Source: Stenotrophomonas maltophilia D457 (GTDB taxonomy: Bacteria > Pseudomonadota > Gammaproteobacteria > Xanthomonadales > Xanthomonadaceae). Taken from it: a stretch of 64,000 nt of DNA. This document shows positions 56,430-64,000 of the stretch, one piece after another; within the stretch, counting starts at the first letter, position 1; each line of letters begins with the position of its first letter. Under the pieces are notes generated by a model. The model had not been told where the DNA came from and ran no database searches. It was given only the letters and a program-made list of their open reading frames with translations. Made by a program: the position numbers and the translations under genes. The stretch is from positions 3,815,001 to 3,879,000 of the forward strand of contig NC_017671.1 of NCBI RefSeq assembly GCF_000284595.1, given 5' to 3'.

Positions 56430-56651
56430 ATGGAACCCGCCGATCCCCTTGCCCAGCTGCAGGACTTCGCCGCCCGCGTGGAAGCGTTGCTCGAACGCAA
56501 CCAGCGCCTGGCCGAGGAGAACCGCAGCCTGCGCCACCAGCAGGAACAGCTGGTGGCCGAGCGTTCCACGCTGCTGGCCAAGAACGAGCAGGCACGCTCG
56601 CGGGTGGAAGCAATGATCAGCCGGCTCAAATCCCTGGAGCAGCACACATGA
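56430..56651 (+). CDS. Small coiled-coil protein (TIGR02449 type)
   Basis: 73 residues from ATG 56430, nearly all heptad-like (FAARVEALLERNQRLAEENRSLRHQQEQLVAERSTLLAKNEQ). This is the size and composition of the TIGR02449 proteins that precede zapA in xanthomonads and pseudomonads. It probably forms a coiled coil and may take part in cell division by context. The stop overlaps zapA by 4 bp (ATGA). Confidence 0.85.
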   Translation: MEPADPLAQLQDFAARVEALLERNQRLAEENRSLRHQQEQLVAERSTLLAKNEQARSRVEAMISRLKSLEQHT

Positions 56652-56944
56652 GCGCCGAACCGGTCAGTGTCCGCATCCTCGATCGTGAATACACGGTGGG
56701 TGTCGGCGGCGATGAACGCGACAGCCTGATGGCCGCCGCGCGCCTGCTCGATGCGCGCATGCGCGAAATCCGCGGCAGCAACCGCATGGCCGCCGTCGAC
56801 CGCGTCGCCGTGCTGGCCGCACTGAACCTGGCCCACGAACTGCAGCTGCTGCGCGACGAGAACGCCCGCCAGGCCGTGGCCCTGCAGCAGACGCTGGCCG
56901 ACCTGAACAGGCGCCTGGACCGCGCGATCGACGGCACCCCCTAG
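56648..56944 (+). CDS. zapA: Cell division protein ZapA
   Basis: 98 residues. VSVRILDREYTVGVGGDERDSLMAAARLLDARMREIRGSNRMAAVDRVAVLAALNLAHELQ-type sequence is the ZapA globular domain, followed by a coiled-coil tail. It cross-links FtsZ filaments in the divisome. Upstream of the 6S RNA gene, as in E. coli (zapA-ssrS-fau). A palindrome begins right after its stop. Confidence 0.94.
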   Translation: MSAEPVSVRILDREYTVGVGGDERDSLMAAARLLDARMREIRGSNRMAAVDRVAVLAALNLAHELQLLRDENARQAVALQQTLADLNRRLDRAIDGTP

Positions 56945-57022
56945 AAAAAGGGGACGGAGGGGATTAAGGCGCATTCGCCCCATGCGTGCCGGAAACGTCT
57001 TAATCCCCTCCGTCCCCTTTTT
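56945..57022. repeat. Palindrome with 24-bp arms between zapA and 6S RNA
   Basis: Left arm aaaaaggggacggaggggat then taag (56945-56968); right arm cttaatcccctccgtccccttttt-type (56999-57022). The arms match perfectly across 24 bp with a 30-bp centre. It starts at the base after the zapA TAG and ends in a T run, so it may also act as a terminator. Same arms as 62816. Confidence 0.88.
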
Positions 57023-57063
57023 CGCATATCTGAATTGGCACGGACTGTTGCCGACGAACGGCC

Positions 57064-57091
57064 TTTCCAGACCCTGCATGCTGGCTATAAT
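57064..57091 (+). promoter_or_regulatory. Promoter of 6S RNA
   Basis: TTTCCA at 57064-57069 and a perfect TATAAT at 57086-57091, separated by 16 bp. The -10 box ends 9 bp before the first base of the predicted RNA. Confidence 0.75.
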
Positions 57092-57100
57092 GGCCACGCG

Positions 57101-57290
57101 TTCTCTGCGGTACTCGACGGCATGTGCAAACATTCGCCTTGTCCCTTAAGAACGACACCGGGAGCGCGACAGCGCCGGGAGTGCAGGTCCGCCTTGTAGC
57201 GGGAAGCCCGATGGTTCTCCAGCGTTCCCACTTGAGCCCCCGGGTTCAAGGTCGTTTCGCATGCATCGACATTGCGGAGAATGCAATATT
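57101..57290 (+). ncRNA. ssrS: 6S RNA
   Basis: About 190 nt between zapA and fau, the conserved ssrS position. The 5' end (ttctctgcggtactcgac) pairs with the 3' end (gcggagaa near 57274-57281) to close the terminal stem. Near the 3' half, cttgagcccccgggttcaag is the 6S hairpin equivalent to the E. coli ccuugaaccaaggguucaag. The RNA mimics an open promoter and sequesters the housekeeping sigma holoenzyme in stationary phase. Ends are estimated to within about 10 nt. A separate hairpin with a T-rich tail follows. Confidence 0.85.
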
Positions 57291-57294
57291 CCAG

Positions 57295-57330
57295 CAAGGG
57301 CGGCGTCTTCGGGCGTCGCCCTTGTTCTTT
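57295..57330 (+). terminator. Hairpin terminator after 6S RNA
   Basis: caagggcg / cgcccttg arms extended by gcg/cgt, a loop centred on tcttcggg, then ttcttt. It lies 38 bp before the fau ATG and separates ssrS from fau. Confidence 0.75.
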
Positions 57331-57367
57331 CCGGCACAATGGCGGCTGATCCTTGCCGCACGCTGCC

Positions 57368-57957
57368 ATGACCGACCCGCGCCAGGCCCTGCGCCACGAC
57401 CTGCGGCAACGCCGCCGCGACCTTTCCGCCGGTGAGCGCATCGCTGCCGCCGAATCCCTTGCCGATGCCCTGCTCGCCCTGCCGTTCACCCCACGCGAAG
57501 GCGCCGTGGCCGGCTACTGGGCGCTGGATGGCGAAATCGCCCTGCACCGCTGGCAGCTGCAACTGCCCGAAGGCCTCACCTACTGCCTGCCGGTGCTGGC
57601 CGGCGAGGTGCTGCGCTTCGCGCCGTGGCGGCCGGGACAGGCGCTGACCAGCAACCGCTACGGCATTCCCGAACCGGACGTAGCGCTGGACGATACGCTG
57701 GAACCGGCGCAGATGGCGCTGGTGGTGGCCCCGCTGGTGGGCTTCGACGCACAGTGCCGGCGGCTGGGCATGGGGGGCGGCTGGTATGATCGCAGCTTCG
57801 CCTTCCGCCATGACCGGCCGGCGCCGCCCTGGCTGGTCGGTGCTGCGTTCGCGGTGCAGCAGGTCGAGTCCTTGCCGGTGGCGTCGTGGGACGTGCCGGT
57901 GGATGCGATCTGCACCGAAGACGGCACCCTGTTCCCCTCCGCTGCCCCCGTGAACGC

Positions 57958-57961
<4 letters not shown>
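57368..57961 (+). CDS. fau: 5-formyltetrahydrofolate cyclo-ligase
   Basis: 197 residues from ATG 57368. The family signature MGMGGGWYDRSFA-type stretch (LGMGGGWYDRSF) is near residue 138, with APLVGFDAQCRRLG before it. It converts 5-formyl-THF to methenyl-THF using ATP. Directly downstream of 6S RNA as in E. coli (ygfA). The stop overlaps the EVE gene by 4 bp (ATGA). Confidence 0.94.
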
Positions 57962-58437
<476 letters not shown>

Positions 58438-58459
58438 TTCCCTGCCTGAGAGTTCTCCC

Positions 58460-59107
58460 ATGTCCGAAGCCAAGCGCCTGGCCGCCGAGAAAGCCATCGA
58501 ATACGTCGAAGACGGCATGATCGTCGGTGTCGGCACCGGTTCCACCGTGGCCTATTTCATCGATGCCCTGGCCCGCATCCAGCACCGCATCAAGGGCGCC
58601 GTGTCCAGCTCCGAGCAGAGCACCGCGCGCCTGAAGCAGCACGGCATCGAAGTGATCGAGCTGAACCACAGCGGCAACCTGTCGCTGTACGTGGACGGCG
58701 CCGATGAGTGCGATCCGAACAAGTGCCTGATCAAGGGCGGCGGCGCCGCACTGACCCGCGAGAAGATCATCGCCGAGGCCAGCGAGCGCTTCATCTGCAT
58801 CGTCGACCCGAGCAAGCAGGTGCCGGTGCTGGGCAGGTTCCCGCTGCCGGTGGAAGTGATCCCGATGGCGCGCAGCCTGGTCGCCCGGCAGATCCGCGAC
58901 ATGACCGGCGGCCAGCCGACCTGGCGCGAAGGCGTGGTCACCGACAATGGCAACCAGATCCTGGACATCCACAACCTGCAGATCACCGATCCGGAAAAGC
59001 TGGAGCGCGAGCTCAACCAACTGCCGGGCGTGGTCTGCGTGGGCCTGTTCGCGCGCCGTCGCGCCGACGTGGTGATCGTCGGCGGCGAGCCGCCGGTCGT
59101 GCTCTGA
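58460..59107 (+). CDS. rpiA: Ribose-5-phosphate isomerase A
   Basis: 215 residues. Active-site stretches: GVGTGSTVAYFIDAL, DGADECDPN and KGGGAALTREKI (catalytic Asp/Glu/Lys), and FPLPVEVIPMA. It interconverts ribose-5-phosphate and ribulose-5-phosphate in the pentose phosphate pathway. Cytoplasmic. Confidence 0.97.
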   Translation: MSEAKRLAAEKAIEYVEDGMIVGVGTGSTVAYFIDALARIQHRIKGAVSSSEQSTARLKQHGIEVIELNHSGNLSLYVDGADECDPNKCLIKGGGAALTREKIIAEASERFICIVDPSKQVPVLGRFPLPVEVIPMARSLVARQIRDMTGGQPTWREGVVTDNGNQILDIHNLQITDPEKLERELNQLPGVVCVGLFARRRADVVIVGGEPPVVL

Positions 59108-59128
59108 CCCTTCCGAAGGATCCTGACG

Positions 59129-59575
59129 ATGTCGCTGTTGCGTTCGCTGCTGATGCTTCCGCTGCTGGCCCTGGCCGGCTGTGCCACCGACGCGGCCCGC
59201 CATTGGGTCGAACTGGATGGCGCCCGCTACCAGGTGGAGCTGGCCACCAATGACGAAACCCGCGCGCGCGGGCTGATGTTCCGCGACCAGATGGCGGCCG
59301 ACCACGGCATGCTGTTCATCCACGACCGCGAAGAAATGCAGGCGTACTGGATGAAGAACACCAGGATCGCGCTGGACATCCTGTACTTCGACAGCCAGCG
59401 CAGGCTGGTCAGCCAGCAGCGCGACGTACCGCCGTGCTCGGCTGGCGACATGTGCCCGCCCTACCCCAGCGGTGGCCCGGCGCGCTACGTGCTGGAACTC
59501 AACGCCGGCCAGGCCGAGAAGCTGCAGTTGAAGGACGGCACGGAGCTGAAATTCGGCCCGGGCATCGAAAAGTAA
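59129..59575 (+). CDS. DUF192 family protein, probable lipoprotein
   Basis: 148 residues. The N-terminus LMLPLLALAGCATDA contains a lipobox (LAGC), so signal peptidase II processing is likely. The body is the DUF192 beta fold: RARGLMFRDQMAADHGMLFIH and YWMKNTRIALDILYFD, ending RYVLELNAGQAEKLQL. Function of DUF192 proteins is unknown. 21 bp after rpiA. Confidence 0.88.
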   Translation: MSLLRSLLMLPLLALAGCATDAARHWVELDGARYQVELATNDETRARGLMFRDQMAADHGMLFIHDREEMQAYWMKNTRIALDILYFDSQRRLVSQQRDVPPCSAGDMCPPYPSGGPARYVLELNAGQAEKLQLKDGTELKFGPGIEK

Positions 59576-59605
59576 GGTACGGCCGGGCCGCGCCCGGCAC
59601 CCGCA

Positions 59606-59628
59606 GTAGTGCCGGCCGCTGGCCGGCA
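59606..59628. repeat. SMAG element, tgccggcc stem type
   Basis: gtagtgccggccgctggccg then gca, in + orientation. Immediately followed by the palindrome at 59637. Confidence 0.8.
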
Positions 59629-59636
59629 ACCCTGCA

Positions 59637-59676
59637 GGGGTCAGATCCCCTTCGCGTGCGAAAGGGATCTGACCCC
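59637..59676. repeat. Palindrome with ggggtcag/ctgacccc ends after DUF192
   Basis: ggggtcagatccccttcgcg and its complementary right part cgaaagggatctgacccc. One mismatch pair in the arms. Member of the 28809/31425/39890 set. Confidence 0.85.
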
Positions 59677-59733
59677 TGCATTTTTCACGCGGCACCGCTT
59701 GAAACGGCCTGCGAATGACGCCAGTCTGTGGCC

Positions 59734-60579
59734 ATGCAGGACCGGATCACACTCCCCGACTGGGATGCACTGGCCGACCTCGAAGACGAGGCGCTGCCAC
59801 TGTTGCCGACCGCGCTGCTGATCGCGCGCGATGAATACCCCGATCTGCAGCCGTCGACCTACGATGCGCTGATCCAGAGCCATGTCGACCACCTCCGCTC
59901 GGAAGTGGAGAGCATCGACAACAGTCCATTGAAGATGGCGGCGATCAACCGCCACCTGTTCGACGAGCTGGGCTACAGCGGCGACCACGACGAGTATTAC
60001 GACCCGCGCAACAGCTACCTCAACCAGGTATTCGAGCGCCGGCTGGGCAACCCGATCTCGCTGGCGCTGGTGCAGATGGAAGTCGCGCGGCGGCTGGGCA
60101 TTCCGCTCGACGGCGTGTCCTTCCCCGGCCACTTCCTGGTGCGCCTGCCGGTGGACGACGGCGTGCTGGTGATGGACCCGTTCAATGGTGGTCGCCCGCT
60201 GGACGTGGACGAACTGCGCGAACGCGCCAAGTCGCACCTGGGCGGGCAGATGCCCGACGACCAGGTGCTGGCGCAGATTCTGGACCCGGCGCCGGCGCGC
60301 GCGATCCTGATGCGCATGCTGCGCAACCTGCACGGCGTGTATGCCGAGGCCGGCGAATGGGACCGCGCCGCGCGCAGTGCCGACCGCCTGCTGAAGCTCG
60401 CCCCGGAGCAGGACGATGCGCTGCGTGACCGCGGCCTGGCCTACCTGCAACTGGAGTACCTGGCCGGTGCCCGCCACGATCTGGGGCAGTACCTGAAGCG
60501 CAACCCGGAAGCCAGTGATGCGCAGTGGCTGCGCGAGAAGCTGATCGACCTCGGCGGACCGATGCCGCGGCTGCATTGA
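59734..60579 (+). CDS. SirB1/transglutaminase-like protein with TPR
   Basis: 281 residues from ATG 59734; a GTG two codons upstream (59728) is an alternative. The SirB1 domain includes NRHLFDELGYSGDHDEYYDPRNSYLNQVFERRLGNPISLALVQMEVARRLGIPLDGVSFPGHFLVR. The C-terminal 90 residues form TPR-like helices (LMRMLRNLHGVYAEAGEWDRAARSADRLLKLAPEQDDALRDRGLAYLQL). Function is unknown; in other genomes such genes lie near prmC/hemK. Here a SMAG element and a rubredoxin gene follow. Confidence 0.87.
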   Translation: MQDRITLPDWDALADLEDEALPLLPTALLIARDEYPDLQPSTYDALIQSHVDHLRSEVESIDNSPLKMAAINRHLFDELGYSGDHDEYYDPRNSYLNQVFERRLGNPISLALVQMEVARRLGIPLDGVSFPGHFLVRLPVDDGVLVMDPFNGGRPLDVDELRERAKSHLGGQMPDDQVLAQILDPAPARAILMRMLRNLHGVYAEAGEWDRAARSADRLLKLAPEQDDALRDRGLAYLQLEYLAGARHDLGQYLKRNPEASDAQWLREKLIDLGGPMPRLH

Positions 60580-60589
60580 GGGTGTCGGT

Positions 60590-60614
60590 GTGTGGACCAA
60601 CGGTCCACACCTAC
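60590..60614. repeat. SMAG element, tgtggacc stem type
   Basis: gtgtggaccaacggtccaca then cctac, with GTAG on the - strand. It ends 5 bp before the rubredoxin stop on the - strand, between two convergent genes. Confidence 0.8.
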
Positions 60615-60619
60615 CCTCA

Positions 60620-60811
60620 TCAATCGACCTCGACCATCTCGAAATCGGCCTTGGTGACCCCGCAGTCCGGGCAGGTCCAGGTCTCCGGAATGTCCTCCCA
60701 GCGCGTCCCCGGCGCGATGCCCTCCTCCGGCAGGCCCTCCGCTTCGTTGTACAGGAAGCCGCAGACCACGCACATCCAGGTGCGCAAGGTGGTGGGGGTG
60801 GCATCGCTCAT
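60620..60811 (-). CDS. Rubredoxin
   Basis: 63 residues from ATG 60811. Both iron-binding pairs are intact: CVVCGFLYNEAEG and CPDCGVTKADFE (CxxC-G and CPxCG). The intervening GIAPGTRWEDIPETWT is typical. Small electron carrier; partners include alkane hydroxylases and oxygen-stress reductases, but no such gene is in the window. Divergent from thiE. Confidence 0.95.
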   Translation of the reverse strand: MSDATPTTLRTWMCVVCGFLYNEAEGLPEEGIAPGTRWEDIPETWTCPDCGVTKADFEMVEVD

Positions 60812-60878
60812 CGGATAATCAGGGCTGGATTCACGGGCCGCCATTGTCCCATCGCGGTCCACTCACCGGTAGCCATCG

Positions 60879-61505
60879 ATGACTTCTGCTTCCCCGGCGC
60901 CCCGCGGCGTCTACCTGATCACCCCGGACGAGCCCGATACCGCATGCCTGCTGGCCCGTACCGCGCCGCTGCTGGCCGCTGGCGCCACCTGGCTGCAGTA
61001 CCGCAACAAGACCGCCAGTGACGCGCTGCGGCGGGAGCAGGCCACCGCCCTGCAGGCGCTGTGCGCGGAACACGGCGTGCCGCTGATCGTCAACGACGAC
61101 CCGGCACTGGCCAAAGCCGTTGGCGCGGCGGGGGTGCACCTGGGCGGCACCGACGGTGACATCCCCAGCGCACGCGCCCTGCTCGGTGCCGAGGCCATCA
61201 TCGGCGCCTCCTGCTACGACCAGCTGGCCAATGCAGAGAAGGCCGTGGCCGCCGGCGCCAGCTACGTGGCCTTCGGCGCGTTCTTCCCCACCACGACCAA
61301 GGTCACCAGCAGCCGCGCGCATACCGGCCTGCTGCGGCAAAGCGCCGCACTGGGCGTGCCGCGGGTGGCGATCGGCGGCCTGACGCCGGACAATGTCGGT
61401 CCCATCATCGACGCCGGCGCCGATCTGGTCGCCGTGGTCAGCAGCGTGTTCGCCGCCGAAGACCCGGTCGCGACCCAGCGCGCCTACCTCGCCCAGTTCG
61501 CGTAA
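60879..61505 (+). CDS. thiE: Thiamine-phosphate synthase
   Basis: 208 residues. ThiE features: LQYRNKTAS, LIVNDDPALAKAVGAAGVHLGGTDGDI, GASCYD, YVAFGAFFPTTTK, and AIGGLTPDNV. It joins the thiazole and pyrimidine moieties of thiamine. It lies 16 bp before hemL; the pairing of thiE and hemL is common in proteobacteria. Confidence 0.95.
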   Translation: MTSASPAPRGVYLITPDEPDTACLLARTAPLLAAGATWLQYRNKTASDALRREQATALQALCAEHGVPLIVNDDPALAKAVGAAGVHLGGTDGDIPSARALLGAEAIIGASCYDQLANAEKAVAAGASYVAFGAFFPTTTKVTSSRAHTGLLRQSAALGVPRVAIGGLTPDNVGPIIDAGADLVAVVSSVFAAEDPVATQRAYLAQFA

Positions 61506-61521
61506 CACCCAGGAAAGCCCC

Positions 61522-62811
61522 ATGAACCACGACCAGTCCCACGCCCTGTTCTCCCGCGCCCAGCAACTGCTGCCGGGCGGCGTCAATTCGCCGGTACGCG
61601 CGTTCAAATCGGTCGGTGGCGAACCGTTCTTCGTCGAGCGCGCCGACCGCGCCTACCTGTACGACGTCGACGGCAACCGCTACATCGACTACGTCGGTTC
61701 CTGGGGCCCGATGATCGTCGGCCACAACCACCCGGCCGTGCGCCAGGCGGTGAAGAAGGCGATCGACAACGGCCTGTCCTTCGGCGCGCCGTGCGCAGCC
61801 GAAGTGACCATGGCCGAGACCATCACCCGCCTGGTGCCGTCGTGCGAGATGGTGCGCATGGTCAACTCCGGCACCGAGGCCACGCTGTCGGCGATCCGCC
61901 TGGCGCGTGGTGCGACCGGCCGCAACCGCATCGTGAAGTTCGAAGGCTGCTATCACGGCCATGGCGACTCGTTCCTGGTCAAGGCCGGCAGCGGCATGCT
62001 GACCCTGGGCGTGCCGACCTCGCCGGGCGTCCCGGCCGGGCTGAGCGAACTGACCCTGACCCTGCCCTACAACGATTTCGAAGCGGCCACTGCGCTGTTC
62101 GCGCAGCAGGGTGACGACATTGCCGGCCTGATCATCGAGCCGGTGGTCGGCAACGCCAACTGCATCCCGCCGCGCGAGGGCTACCTGCAGCACCTGCGCG
62201 AACTGTGCACGAAGCATGGCGCGCTGCTGATCTTCGACGAGGTGATGACCGGCTTCCGCGTCGCCCTCGGCGGCGCACAGGCGCACTACGGCATCACCCC
62301 GGACCTGACCACCTTCGGCAAGATCATTGGCGGCGGCATGCCGGTCGGGGCCTACGGCGGCCGCCGCGAGCTGATGCAGCAGATCGCCCCGGCCGGCCCG
62401 ATCTACCAGGCAGGTACGCTGAGCGGCAACCCGGTGGCGATGGCCGCCGGTCTGGCGATGCTGGAACTGATCCAGCAGCCGGGCTTCCACGCCGACCTGG
62501 CCGAGCGCACCGCGCGCCTGTGTGCCGGCCTGGAAGCGGCCGCCGCCGAAGCCGGCGTGGCCGTGACCACCACCCGCGTGGGCGCGATGTTCGGGCTGTT
62601 CTTCACCAGCGAGAAGGTGGAGACCTATGCGCAGGCCACTGCCTGTGACATCCCGGCGTTCAACCGCTTCTTCCATGCGATGCTGGACCAGGGCGTGTTC
62701 CTGGCGCCGTCGGCGTACGAAGCCGGTTTCCTGTCCAGCGCGCACGACGATGCGGTGATCGAGGCCACCCTCGCCGCTGCACGCGTGGCGTTCAAGGCCA
62801 CCAAGGGCTGA
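61522..62811 (+). CDS. hemL: Glutamate-1-semialdehyde 2,1-aminomutase
   Basis: 429 residues from ATG 61522, with AGGAAAG upstream. The PLP-binding lysine lies in TTFGKIIGGGMPVGAYGG. Other motifs are LLPGGVNSPVRAFKSVGG, GSWGPMIVGHNHP, VNSGTEATLSAIRLARG and YQAGTLSGNPVAMAAGL. It makes 5-aminolevulinate in the C5 haem pathway. A perfect palindrome terminator follows. Confidence 0.97.
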   Translation: MNHDQSHALFSRAQQLLPGGVNSPVRAFKSVGGEPFFVERADRAYLYDVDGNRYIDYVGSWGPMIVGHNHPAVRQAVKKAIDNGLSFGAPCAAEVTMAETITRLVPSCEMVRMVNSGTEATLSAIRLARGATGRNRIVKFEGCYHGHGDSFLVKAGSGMLTLGVPTSPGVPAGLSELTLTLPYNDFEAATALFAQQGDDIAGLIIEPVVGNANCIPPREGYLQHLRELCTKHGALLIFDEVMTGFRVALGGAQAHYGITPDLTTFGKIIGGGMPVGAYGGRRELMQQIAPAGPIYQAGTLSGNPVAMAAGLAMLELIQQPGFHADLAERTARLCAGLEAAAAEAGVAVTTTRVGAMFGLFFTSEKVETYAQATACDIPAFNRFFHAMLDQGVFLAPSAYEAGFLSSAHDDAVIEATLAAARVAFKATKG

Positions 62812-62815
62812 TCGC

Positions 62816-62881
62816 AAAAAGGGGACGGAGGGGATTAAGTCGTTTGTGCACAAACGACTTAATCCCCTCCGTCCCCTTTTT
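62816..62881. repeat. Perfect 66-bp palindrome between hemL and azurin
   Basis: Left half aaaaaggggacggaggggat then taagtcgtttgtg; right half is its exact reverse complement, with no loop. The arms are the same as those at 56945. It starts 5 bp after the hemL stop and ends 3 bp before the azurin stop on the other strand. T runs at both ends suit bidirectional termination. Confidence 0.93.
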
Positions 62882-62884
62882 TTT

Positions 62885-63337
62885 CTAACCGAAGAGGAAC
62901 TTGCCCTTCATCATCGCGAAGTGGCCGGGGAACGAACAGAAGAAGGTGTAGTCGCCACCTTTCTGCAGGCCCTGGGTAGAGAAACGCACGCGCGTGGTCT
63001 CGCCGCCGCCGATCACCTTGGTGTGCGCCAGCACGCGCTTGTCGGCCTTCGGCAGGTAGCTGTCAGCCAGGGTCATGCGCATGCCCGCCATCGCCACCGG
63101 CTGGTAATCAGCGCTGCGGGTCAGCACCCAGTTGTGGCCCATCGCGGTGACCGCCAGCTTGCCGGTATGGCGCAGGGTCAGGTCCACGGCGGTGCAATCA
63201 GCGGCAACCTTGATCTCGCGGCTGCTGAAGCTCATCTGGTCGGTGCTGTCGATGCTCACCGCACACACCCGCGCCATCGCCGACGGCGCCAGCATCAGCG
63301 CACCCAGTCCCACTGCCACCCTCCAAGCCTTCATCAT
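62885..63337 (-). CDS. azu: Azurin
   Basis: 150 residues from ATG 63337, with GCAGGAG 5-6 bp upstream. Signal peptide MMKAWRVAVGLGALMLAPSAMA. The blue-copper ligands are visible: His in MGHNWVL, then Cys, His and Met in FFCSFPGHFAMMKG. An N-terminal CAV...C disulphide pair is also present. Periplasmic type-1 copper electron carrier linked to cytochrome and nitrite-reductase or peroxidase systems. Convergent with hemL. Confidence 0.95.
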   Translation of the reverse strand: MMKAWRVAVGLGALMLAPSAMARVCAVSIDSTDQMSFSSREIKVAADCTAVDLTLRHTGKLAVTAMGHNWVLTRSADYQPVAMAGMRMTLADSYLPKADKRVLAHTKVIGGGETTRVRFSTQGLQKGGDYTFFCSFPGHFAMMKGKFLFG

Positions 63338-63457
63338 TGCATCTCCTGCGGATTCAAGCGCCATTCTAGGCAGCCCCCTGCGGCGCCGTCTGCGACCGTC
63401 TGTCGCATGCCAGCTCCAGGGTTTCCCGCGCACTCATCGCAATGGCATGCTCAGCCG

Positions 63458-64000
63458 ATGCGGATCGACCTGTTGCTGCTGGATGTGGATGGCGTGCTGG
63501 TGCAGTACCAGCGCGGGCAACGCGTGCTGCATCTGGCCCGGACACTGCAGGTTCCGACGCACGCCGTACAGGCCGCGCTGTACGACAGCGGGCTGGAAGC
63601 AGCGCATGACAATGGCACGCTGGATGGCCCGGCCTATCTGGCGCAGCTGGGAGAGCTTCTGGGCACGACTGTCGATGTGGCTGCATGGACCGCGGCGCGA
63701 CGGGCCGCCAGCCATCCTCAGGCGGCCGTGTTGCAACGATTGCAGGCCCTGCAACTGCCAATCGCGGTGCTGACCAACAACGGCGCGCTGATGCAGCAGG
63801 CATTGCCCACCCTGCTGCCGGAACTGTTTCCTGCCCTGCAGGCGCGCGTGTTCTGCAGTGCGGATTTCGGCCTGCGCAAACCGGCGCCGGCGGTGTTTCT
63901 GCGCACGCTGGAAGCGCTGGGCGTGGCACCTTCGCGCACGCTGTTCGTCGATGACCTGTTCGCCAATGTGCGTGGCGCGCGCGCTGCCGGCCTGCACGCG
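63458..64000 (+). CDS. HAD-superfamily hydrolase (partial, C-terminus cut by window end)
   Basis: 181 codons from ATG 63458 to the window edge. Motifs: LLLDVDGVL (motif I), VLTNNGAL (motif II), RKPAPAVF (motif III Lys) and LFVDDLFAN (motif IV). It has the cap arrangement of a subfamily I HAD phosphatase. Substrate unknown. Starts 120 bp after the divergent azurin start. No strong Shine-Dalgarno seen. Confidence 0.85.
   Translation, partial: MRIDLLLLDVDGVLVQYQRGQRVLHLARTLQVPTHAVQAALYDSGLEAAHDNGTLDGPAYLAQLGELLGTTVDVAAWTAARRAASHPQAAVLQRLQALQLPIAVLTNNGALMQQALPTLLPELFPALQARVFCSADFGLRKPAPAVFLRTLEALGVAPSRTLFVDDLFANVRGARAAGLHA

Overview
The window is high-GC gammaproteobacterial chromosome and most probably comes from Stenotrophomonas, close to S. 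maltophilia. Three things point there. The gene neighbourhoods are typical of Xanthomonadaceae (mrcA next to pilMNOPQ; gmk-rpoZ-spoT-ridA-recG; zapA-ssrS-fau). Short palindromes ending in GTAG, the SMAG repeats known from S. maltophilia, are scattered through the intergenic gaps. The protein sequences also look xanthomonad. I saw no prophage, insertion sequence, CRISPR array or rRNA. The only tRNA I found is selC.

Layout. 1-3729 (-) is a Bat/MoxR-type operon (MoxR ATPase, DUF58, DUF4381, two VWA proteins, the last cut by the window edge). 3916-9033 (-) is pilMNOPQ, divergent from mrcA (9253-11676, +). 11677-13132 holds SMAG repeats, a conserved hypothetical gene and a tandem array of five 113-bp units. 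13133-23819 (-) is a surface-adhesion locus: CS1/Cbl-type (alpha) fimbrial pilin, usher, tip adhesin and chaperone, then a 1551-residue trimeric autotransporter and a small membrane protein. The usher carries an in-frame amber codon and the tip adhesin a 7-bp tandem duplication, so this fimbrial operon looks inactivated or switchable. 24180-34852 (-) is housekeeping: a 23-residue membrane peptide, a membrane protein, gltA, rpmE2, a nucleoside hydrolase, recG, ridA, spoT, rpoZ and gmk.

35143-45581 (+) is a self-contained selenocysteine island. It encodes a Sec-containing respiratory formate dehydrogenase (fdoGHI, UGA at codon 197 followed by a SECIS-like hairpin), its maturation factor fdhE, and the Sec machinery selA, selB, tRNA-Sec (selC) and selD. 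One stretch therefore supplies selenophosphate, Sec-tRNA, the dedicated elongation factor and a selenoprotein client.

45639-64000 is mainly + strand housekeeping: rph-VOC-rdgB-hemW, DUF1631-PilZ, pepQ facing pepP-ygfB, a coiled-coil protein and zapA, 6S RNA, fau-EVE-rpiA-DUF192, a SirB1/TPR protein, thiE and hemL. Yie opposite strand carries yicC, a rubredoxin and azurin. The window ends inside a HAD hydrolase gene.

The intergenic gaps are unusually rich in palindromes. Besides SMAG repeats with several stem sequences there are four ~40-bp palindromes with ggggtc/gacccc ends, two with 24-bp ggggacggagggg arms (one a perfect 66-bp palindrome), and two ~90-bp elements in opposite orientation near a hexanucleotide microsatellite. 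These repeats, the damaged fimbrial operon and the selenocysteine island are the most distinctive parts of the window.
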